Assembly: GCA_003135495.1 (NCBI GenBank)
Contig: PLBX01000008.1
Span: forward strand, 220-11,585
DNA length: 11,366 nucleotides
Direction of reading: 5' to 3'
Source of the DNA: Acidobacteriaceae bacterium
Lineage (GTDB): Bacteria > Acidobacteriota > Terriglobia > Terriglobales > Acidobacteriaceae
In this document: positions 6,381 to 11,366 of the stretch, piece by piece
How the letters are laid out: each line of letters opens with the position of its first letter
Position numbering within the stretch: the first letter of the stretch is position 1
The notes under the pieces: model-generated
The model's database searches: none
What the model was told of the DNA's origin: nothing
What the model saw: only the letters and a program-made list of their open reading frames with translations
Made by a program: the position numbers and the translations under genes

Positions 6381-6521
6381 GTTTGGCATTTGCTTTCACT
6401 ATTCGCTATTCCAAAGCGCGGCCGGCTAGTCTTTTTGAGAAGCCACGTCGAACCGTCGCCAACCCCTTTGTACGCGGGATCGTTGCGGTCAGGATCTTCA
6501 CCCCTGGGTGGAGACTGAACA

Positions 6522-7106
6522 TCAGCGCGTCTGCGCACTTTCTCTCCTTGCGGTTGGTTGCTCTTTTAATTCGGCAACCGCCGCTTCCAGTTTGCCGACC
6601 CACTCCTGCCAGAGACTTCCGAAAGGAAGTCCGTCGTAGTATTCGGCAAGAAAAGGCGGAAAGATGTCGATCAGAACCCAATCGAGGGACTGCGTCTTCT
6701 GGTTGCCGTCGTGAACACGCTGGATAATCTCGCCGGCGCGGATAACATCTTTGCCCGCGTAACTGGCCATAATGTCGCGGTAGGTGAGCAGAAATATGGC
6801 GGATGGAAATTCCGTGGAGATCTCATACAAATGACTATTGACAATGCCGTATGATCTGCTTTTGAACGAAAGACTGAACCGGCGGGCCTCATTGACGCTG
6901 GCGTCGACATAACCGAGGTTTCTGGTAGCTTTAAATTCGACGAGTTTTTTCAGGTTGTCAGCGACCTCGCTGGGTGGCTCGCCAAACTTCCCAACTGCCC
7001 AGGTGACCAGTTCTGTTGATGGTTGTTTCAGTCTTTCCGCGATCTGATTGATCTCCGCGGGGCTGCCCGCGAGTACATCAAGTTCGTAATCGATCCAATT
7101 CGACAT
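6522..7106 (-). CDS. DUF1281/Api92-like protein (194 aa)
   Basis: I chose the ATG at 7106 because TAGGAG lies about 8 nt upstream and the product then begins MSNWIDYELDVLAG, close to the MANxCxNxLxVxG start of the DUF1281/Api92-like ferredoxin-fold family. The frame is open back to 7244, but that extension overlaps the upstream small gene. The central stretch (RFSLSFKSRSYGIVNSHLY, then EISTEFPSAIFLLTYRD) matches the family pattern of an aromatic strand followed by 'S..FP...f.l.Y'. The C-terminus is charged and helical. The family occurs on plasmids, ICEs and phages; its biochemical role is unknown to me. It is the last gene of a cluster that contains a second member of the family. Confidence 0.65.
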   Translation of the reverse strand: MSNWIDYELDVLAGSPAEINQIAERLKQPSTELVTWAVGKFGEPPSEVADNLKKLVEFKATRNLGYVDASVNEARRFSLSFKSRSYGIVNSHLYEISTEFPSAIFLLTYRDIMASYAGKDVIRAGEIIQRVHDGNQKTQSLDWVLIDIFPPFLAEYYDGLPFGSLWQEWVGKLEAAVAELKEQPTARRESAQTR

Positions 7107-7240
7107 TAGTGGTCTCCTACTGAAATTCATGAATCTGATCGTGCCATATAGCTTCATCCCGGAGTCTCCGTCCCCTTGGGCGAGCTCTGGAGTGTTCCCG
7201 ACTCTGTGTGGCTTCACGTGTGATATGTAATGGTTGGCCG

Positions 7241-7393
7241 TCACACTCTGGCTCGACCGAGGATTTTGATCTCCCTGTCGCTGTATCGCTCAGTGCGGAA
7301 CCCACCGGCGTCGAGAATCTGTTTGACTTGAGTGACGGCCCAATCGTCCTTGTCCTTAGTCTCTCCGCTAACAACATAATTATTTGAAGACAT
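7241..7393 (-). CDS. Small hypothetical protein (50 aa)
   Basis: ATG at 7393 with GAGG about 7 nt upstream; stop TGA at 7243-7241. The product begins MSSNNYVVSGETKDKDDW and contains VKQILDAGGFRTERYSDREI, which reads like a small helix-strand fold with a coding-like composition. It lies between the HU-like gene and the 194-residue gene on the same strand, 51 nt after the HU-like stop. No family recognised. Confidence 0.55.
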   Translation of the reverse strand: MSSNNYVVSGETKDKDDWAVTQVKQILDAGGFRTERYSDREIKILGRARV

Positions 7394-7444
7394 TCTTTGC
7401 CTCATTGCCTTTGTAAGGTTTGGTTAAAGCTAGGCCACGAACTT

Positions 7445-7862
7445 TTACAGGACGTCGTCGATATCCAACAAAGTTGCGGTCTCGGCCAGCGCAGTTTGTC
7501 CGACGAGCAGCACCCTAAGTTCGGTACGGTTGAGGTTTTCTCCCAGCTTCCGTGTTACCGGCTGCCGTTGAGATTCGTTCCGCGTGACTTCCTCCAACGC
7601 TCGCAATTTTCCCAAAGCAACGAACTTGACTTTGCGCTTCGGGTTTATCAATTGCTTTTTGCCTGTGAAAGGAATCTTCCGATAGATGCTGGCTCTGTGA
7701 TGAATCTTGAACTTCCCAAAGCTGCCCAGCTTAAGCGAGAAGCCATCAGAATCGAGGCGCTCAACCAATGTTTGCTCCAAGGAACCCGATTACAGCCTGA
7801 ATCACAGACTCCGCTTCTTTTTTCGTGGGCGCGGGCTGCACCCTGTCCGAGAACTCTCTCAT
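7445..7862 (-). pseudogene. HU-family DNA-binding protein, frameshifted
   Basis: One frame (ATG 7862 to TGA 7761) encodes PTKKEAESVIQAVIGFL, which matches the second helix of HU/IHF proteins. The frame one base further on (from about 7780 to the stop at 7445) continues with LEQTLVERLDSDGFSLKLGS, then FGKFKI, a beta-arm with IPFTGKKQ, and KRKVKFVALGKLRALE. This is the HU saddle and arm, with the Pro and Gly at the places expected. Joining F27 to the TTG at 7780 by dropping one base (minus-strand C at 7781) restores an HU fold of about 138 residues, with a C-terminal extension of about 45 residues. HU proteins bend DNA and help replication and recombination. The break could be decay, a sequencing error or, less likely, programmed +1 shifting. 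A 15-codon frame (ATG at 7910) ends in TAA directly before the ATG. Confidence 0.75.
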
Positions 7863-7909
7863 TTACTTCATTGGCTCCCTGATCTCCTTTGATCGCCACC
7901 TCAGGCTCA

Positions 7910-8710
7910 TCACAATTCGTCAAAGTCCAGACGCTTTTCTTTCACAATCTGGGACGGTAAAGACAGTTGGTCCTGGTGCCGAAATCGTTTAACTCCCAGG
8001 ATCACGCCTTCAAAGGTCAGGCGTTCTGCTGAGCTCTTCATCTGTAGCAACATTTCATTCAGTACTCTCTTCGCTTGCTCAACCGCCGTTGGGTCACGTT
8101 CGAGCTCATATGGTGAGTTGGTGAAGCGACTGTCAGTTAGGATTTGCCGCAGGTTCTCGATAGTATCAATCGCATCCTTAACTCTTAGCGCTGCACGTTG
8201 CGCCAACGAATACGGCAAATAAGTAGGCAACAGACTAACCGTGGGATACAACAGCGCGGGGTCAAAAAGATACCAGCTAGAAGGCCGCCAGAATTCGTCG
8301 ATGTCGTCGCCGTTTTGAATCACGAGTTCGCCGGAAGGCCCGTCTTGCAGGAGCCACCAATGGAGATGAAACGTAAGGTCAGGAAATGCTTTTGAAGCTT
8401 CTCTAAGTTCCTTTACCGGCGGCGCATTCTTGGTCTCGACGTAGAATCGCTGTGCCGACACTCCGAGCCTGTTATATTGCTCGTAGCAATAGAAGATGCA
8501 ATATCTGGCCCTGGACCGCTGCTTGCGGTATTCGTTTACCATCCTGCTGTACCAATTTTTGCCGTCCACACTATCATCCTCGCCCCACTGCTTTGGGATC
8601 AGATTATCTAGGTCGATCCCGAACATCGCCTTCGACAATGCTTTTACGAAAATCTCCGCGGCTTCGTTTAGCCCGACTACTGTGATTGTGGTCTCACAAA
8701 CATTCGCCAT
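7910..8710 (-). CDS. DUF1281/Api92-like protein (266 aa)
   Basis: ATG at 8710 with GGAG 6 nt upstream. The product begins MANVCETTITVVG, the typical start of DUF1281/Api92-like proteins. Residues about 95-125 (NAPPVKELREASKAFPDL, then TFHLHWW) fit the family pattern 'PP...l...s..FP.l.f.l.y'. A WG motif (PKQWGEDD) near residue 42 is also typical. After about residue 165 comes a helical C-terminal part (ALRVKDAIDTIENLRQILT and ELERDPTAVEQAKRVLNEML) that is probably extra. Function unknown. Its TGA overlaps an ATG (TGATG) of a 15-codon frame ahead of the HU-like gene, which suggests translational coupling. Confidence 0.65.
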   Translation of the reverse strand: MANVCETTITVVGLNEAAEIFVKALSKAMFGIDLDNLIPKQWGEDDSVDGKNWYSRMVNEYRKQRSRARYCIFYCYEQYNRLGVSAQRFYVETKNAPPVKELREASKAFPDLTFHLHWWLLQDGPSGELVIQNGDDIDEFWRPSSWYLFDPALLYPTVSLLPTYLPYSLAQRAALRVKDAIDTIENLRQILTDSRFTNSPYELERDPTAVEQAKRVLNEMLLQMKSSAERLTFEGVILGVKRFRHQDQLSLPSQIVKEKRLDFDEL

Positions 8711-8861
8711 ATTGTTCTCCTGTCATTGGCGTCGCAATGGTCGACATCTTTATCGTTCGGATTCTCCAGGCATCGAGCACAAGCCGGCATCTACTCGTCA
8801 AACTTTCGACTCCCGGCAAGCCTGCCTTAGTGAGTACATTTTGGAGCTGCGGCTTGATCAT
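8694..8861 (-). CDS. Possible small hypothetical protein upstream of the DUF1281-like gene
   Basis: The frame runs from an ATG at 8861 (a GTG at 8882 is an alternative) to a TGA at 8694, overlapping the start of the next gene by 17 nt. It encodes MIKPQLQNVLTKAGLPGVES followed by a basic helical part. The ribosome binding site is weak. Overlap with the next gene could mean coupling, or the frame could be chance. No other gene is seen from 8883 to 9131. Confidence 0.35.
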   Translation of the reverse strand: MIKPQLQNVLTKAGLPGVESLTSRCRLVLDAWRIRTIKMSTIATPMTGEQYGECL

Positions 8862-9131
8862 CTCTGCTAAAGAGCGTGGCACACATCTGATTTGCGGTCA
8901 CGTACTTAATAACCGTTCGTAGCCCATGTATGTGCACGGCTACGTTTGGAAGAGAAGAATTTGGTGGGACACGACGTGTATCCGACACTGCGAGGCTGCA
9001 CGAATGCATTCTCCAGTATCGTTACCGCTGGCATGGAGTTGGATTAACCCGAAGGCTGAGCGGGGATGAACAATCTTGTCGCTATAGCAAGTGAACAAGA
9101 GCGGGAGGAGCCTAGGATCTGACCAGCGTAT

Positions 9132-9908
9132 TCAATGTTTGCCGATTGCGACAGACCGACGATGATTCTCTGTAAGCAATTTCCCACCTTTGTTCGGCGA
9201 CAGAGATCGTACGATCTGTGTCACCGTCGCCAGTGTCACCTTGAATTTCTTCGCGGCCGCTGCGAGGTCCGCGTTCAGTTGGGTCCCGGGCATGCTGGGG
9301 TACGTGCTGATAATGCTGTGAACATATTGCCTAAGCTTCCTGTCTTTCGCTCGCTTGCGGCGCCGCACAGCTTCGCTAGCCTTCCGCTTTTTGTATTCTG
9401 GGTGTTTGGTCTCGATTTCATGATAGAAAGCAGAGCGGCACTCACTCTTGCAGAACTGTTGGTTGCTCCGTTCGGCCAAGAAAAAGTCGGTACATTGCAC
9501 ACACCTGCGGATCGCAGTCAAGTCTCCCGCTGCCCAAGCGCTCGCTAGCGTCAGCAGAATTTCCGCCTCGCGACCGTTGGATCTGCGCATCTCCCTCCTC
9601 AGGTTCTCCCGCCATGCTCTTACGTATCCGTCGAACTCGTGCCACCGGTTTCTCACATAGTACTCGCGCCCGTCTCCGTCCTCCAGACCTGCATTGAGCC
9701 ATTGAATCGCGCTGGTGAGTGCTTTTTTCGAGTACGCAGGATCCGGCGATAGCATCGATGACAACGCCTCGGCAGAGAATTCGTCACCGCCAAACCCCTG
9801 GGTCTCCTTCCGGGTGAGTTTGCTGCCCTGGAGAAGGCGCCATTGCGCTATTTCGAGTGCCCTACGTTGCGTCGGGCGCGATTGAATCTTCTTGTTATGT
9901 TTTCCCAC
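9132..9908 (-). CDS. Zinc-finger protein with basic C-terminal region, putative DNA-binding
   Basis: I chose the GTG at 9908, with AGAGGAGAGG at a normal distance upstream, over the GTG at 9914, which sits almost on the site. Residues (numbered from the 9914 start) C138, C141, C155 and C159 form CxxC-x13-CxxxC inside RRCVQCTDFFLAERSNQQFC, a zinc ribbon close in style to CGNR-type fingers. A strongly basic stretch follows at about 173-195 (KKRKASEAVRRRKRAKDRK). The C-terminus has a helix-turn-helix-like segment (LAAAAKKFKVTLATVTQIVR, about 218-237). The N-terminal 130 residues are helical and unrecognised. It stands alone, with no operon partner. A transcription factor or element-maintenance protein would fit; a specific role cannot be given. 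Confidence 0.7.
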   Translation of the reverse strand: MGKHNKKIQSRPTQRRALEIAQWRLLQGSKLTRKETQGFGGDEFSAEALSSMLSPDPAYSKKALTSAIQWLNAGLEDGDGREYYVRNRWHEFDGYVRAWRENLRREMRRSNGREAEILLTLASAWAAGDLTAIRRCVQCTDFFLAERSNQQFCKSECRSAFYHEIETKHPEYKKRKASEAVRRRKRAKDRKLRQYVHSIISTYPSMPGTQLNADLAAAAKKFKVTLATVTQIVRSLSPNKGGKLLTENHRRSVAIGKH

Positions 9909-9954
9909 TTGCACCTCTCCTCTCTGCGAAACTATGACTGTATCAGAAAGACGT

Positions 9955-9986
9955 AACCGTGCACAACATCGCTGATGTGGACGGTT
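9955..9986. promoter_or_regulatory. Interrupted inverted repeat upstream of the zinc-finger gene
   Basis: AACCGT (9955-9960) pairs with ACGGTT (9981-9986), and inside it ACATC (9966-9970) pairs with GATGT (9974-9978) around GCT. It lies about 45 bp upstream of the gene at 9908, where an operator could sit. Confidence 0.25.
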
Positions 9987-10415
9987 ATTTGGTACGTGAC
10001 TGCTGAGTCAAAGTGGCGAATTATGGAAGTTTAGAGCGGATTGGGACATTACGTCAGCGCATTTAACTGAACCTCAGACGCACAATCGCTGGAGGAGCTG
10101 GGAACCAGCAGGGCGCAACGGATATTGAATCCGCCGCGTCCACAGAAATTCGATCCGTGCTAACCGATATCGCGGTGTGTAGGCAGTAGAACCACGGAAT
10201 TCGGCCGCTCTGCCATATTGCCGAAATCCGGAAACTTGCTGACTCGAAATAATTATGCATCCAGAACGGCAAAAACTGGTGGCCCAAACTGTGGCAACGC
10301 CACTGCTCACGGTAGATGATACGAATCCACGCAATGAAACCGGAATTCAAAAACTACGATCCGCACAGCGTCTACTCTGGGTGCACCATCCGAGTCGAAC
10401 ACCTTGGAGCGGCGT
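9987..10415. other. No gene recognised
   Basis: About 430 bp. The open minus frames at 10063-10350 and 10074-10334 overlap each other, have Trp/Ile/Ser-rich shadow-like composition and lack a convincing start. No tRNA, terminator or mobile-element end was recognised. It may be the boundary between accessory DNA and the chromosomal gene to the right. Confidence 0.4.
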
Positions 10416-11090
10416 TCATTTGCCCAGATGCTTTTTCAGGAATTCCAGCGAGCGATCCCGCGCCTGTTTCGCAGCCGAGGCATTGTAGCTCGCCCGATCA
10501 TTACAGTTGAACCCGTGGTCTGCTTCGTACCAGAAAATCTCCACCTCAGGATGAGCCGCGTGCACTCGATCTACTCCTACCTTTGGAATGTGTTTGTCCA
10601 GCGTGCCGAAGTGCAGCATCACCGGGCAACGAGGATTCTCCTGAGCAAAATTAGCGATATATCCGCCGTAGTATCCCACGGCTGCATCGGGGTTCAAGCG
10701 TGTAGCCGCAAGCCACGCCATGGTTCCGCCAAAACAGTAGCCAATGACCCCGCACTTCTTCGCCGTGTGTGTCCGCAAGTATCCCAAAGCAGCACCTATA
10801 TCCTTTACAGCGTCTGCGTGATTGATCTGCCTCGCCAGAGCGATCCCTTTCTGTAGGTCTGCGGCGTCATAGCCTAGTTCTACGCCCCGCTCAATTCGAT
10901 CAAACAATGATGGCGCAACTGTCAGAAAGCCGTCTTTGGCATAGCTGTCGGCCACTGAACGAATGTGACGATTAACTCCAAACGCCTCCTGAATGACCAC
11001 GAGCCCCCCAATGGGCTGGTCGCTCGGCGAGGACACGTATGCGTCGAGTTCATGACCATCGCTTACCCTTAGCCTGACTGTTTCGCTCAT
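10416..11090 (-). CDS. Dienelactone hydrolase family protein
   Basis: 224 residues, the usual length for the family; ATG at 11090 with CAGGAG 8 nt upstream. The alpha/beta-hydrolase triad is visible: nucleophile C119 in GYCFGG, D165 in GTLDKHIP and H192 in ADHGF. E35 (IQEAFGVN) is the residue that in dienelactone hydrolase pairs with the cysteine. The enzyme class opens dienelactone to maleylacetate in the chlorocatechol branch of aromatic degradation, but most genomic members have unknown substrates and no other pathway gene is nearby. Cytosolic, with no signal peptide. It looks like a resident metabolic gene rather than part of the mobile elements. The family is certain; the substrate is not. 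Confidence 0.92.
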   Translation of the reverse strand: MSETVRLRVSDGHELDAYVSSPSDQPIGGLVVIQEAFGVNRHIRSVADSYAKDGFLTVAPSLFDRIERGVELGYDAADLQKGIALARQINHADAVKDIGAALGYLRTHTAKKCGVIGYCFGGTMAWLAATRLNPDAAVGYYGGYIANFAQENPRCPVMLHFGTLDKHIPKVGVDRVHAAHPEVEIFWYEADHGFNCNDRASYNASAAKQARDRSLEFLKKHLGK

Positions 11091-11282
11091 ACGGCGTCTC
11101 CTGAAGATATTTTAGAACCATTCATTCGCTCCCTCACAGAGGGCAAATCGTAATACTCTCCTGCGTCCGCACCTATGAAACGCCGTAGCCGACCCAAACC
11201 CCGTCCCGGCAGGCAAATCCCAGCGGAAGGGGCTTCTCCTGAAAGGCATCCGAATCCAGTCGCCTAGCCGGACAGTGGCGGG

Positions 11283-11366
11283 TCAATTCTTGATTGTCTT
11301 CTTCAGAACGTAGTCGAAGTGCCTTTCGCTGGTGCCGTCGTCAGAAGTCCATTCCGCACGGAGCGT
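11283..11366 (-). CDS. C-terminal end of an unknown protein (5' end off the window)
   Basis: An open frame enters from the right edge and stops at a TGA (11285-11283) after 27 codons, ending HFDYVLKKTIKN. It has protein-like composition and lies upstream of the hydrolase gene on the same strand, 192 bp away. Too little is present to assign a family. Confidence 0.5.
   Translation of the reverse strand, partial: TLRAEWTSDDGTSERHFDYVLKKTIKN

Noticed and set aside
7397..7882. Plus-strand 161-codon frame
   Set aside because: It is antisense to the HU-like gene, whose fold signature is clear, and has shadow-like composition (Leu, Ser, Cys, Pro rich).
10063..10350. Minus-strand 95-codon frame
   Set aside because: Rich in Trp, Ile and Ser without any motif or ribosome binding site, and overlapped by another equally poor frame.

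Overview
This looks like an accessory region of a bacterial chromosome of intermediate GC. Most of it seems to be decaying or compact mobile-element DNA, and a more ordinary metabolic gene (a dienelactone hydrolase-family enzyme) lies at the right end. The lineage cannot be fixed from the sequence. The style (soil-type hypothetical proteins, HU-like and DUF5615-like genes, AGGAG ribosome binding sites) would suit Acidobacteriota or a similar soil phylum, but that is only a guess.

Region 1 (1-4095) holds, on the minus strand, a small gene, a conserved-looking hypothetical gene and an XRE/ImmA-IrrE-type regulator-protease that runs off the left edge. A plus-strand DUF5615-like (PIN-like) toxin-type gene follows, broken by a single-base frameshift. 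Next come a minus-strand 275-residue protein with a weak nuclease-like motif and a possible small plus-strand gene. The region ends at a key landmark: at 4096-4140 lies the 3' half of a tRNA-Val (anticodon GAC), starting in the anticodon loop and ending in CCA, with no 5' half. That is the footprint left at the distal end of an element integrated into a tRNA gene. Short direct repeats, two pairs of them spaced by about one helical turn, flank it. From the fragment's orientation, the element should lie to its left (region 1), with the intact tRNA and perhaps the integrase beyond the left edge.

Region 2 (4141-6521) begins with about 300 bases in which I see no gene. Then comes a tight minus-strand operon of three genes (148, 330 and 66 residues) resembling the replication-initiation module of a phage or small integrative element. 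Upstream of the operon is a non-coding segment dense in hairpins, with three copies of a CTGACCT repeat, one of them inverted in a hairpin loop. This is a candidate origin or operator region.

Region 3 (6522-8882) is a second minus-strand cluster: a possible small leader gene, a 266-residue protein and a 194-residue protein that both resemble the DUF1281/Api92-like family, and between them a frameshifted HU-family DNA-binding gene and a 50-residue gene. Phage- or plasmid-like content on both sides of the tRNA scar suggests two elements in tandem, or a younger one next to an older one.

Region 4 (8883-11366) has a zinc-finger protein with a basic, possibly DNA-binding C-terminus, a 500-base gap without a recognised gene, the dienelactone hydrolase-family gene, and the C-terminal end of an unknown gene at the right edge. 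No integrase, transposase, rRNA, complete tRNA or CRISPR array is visible.
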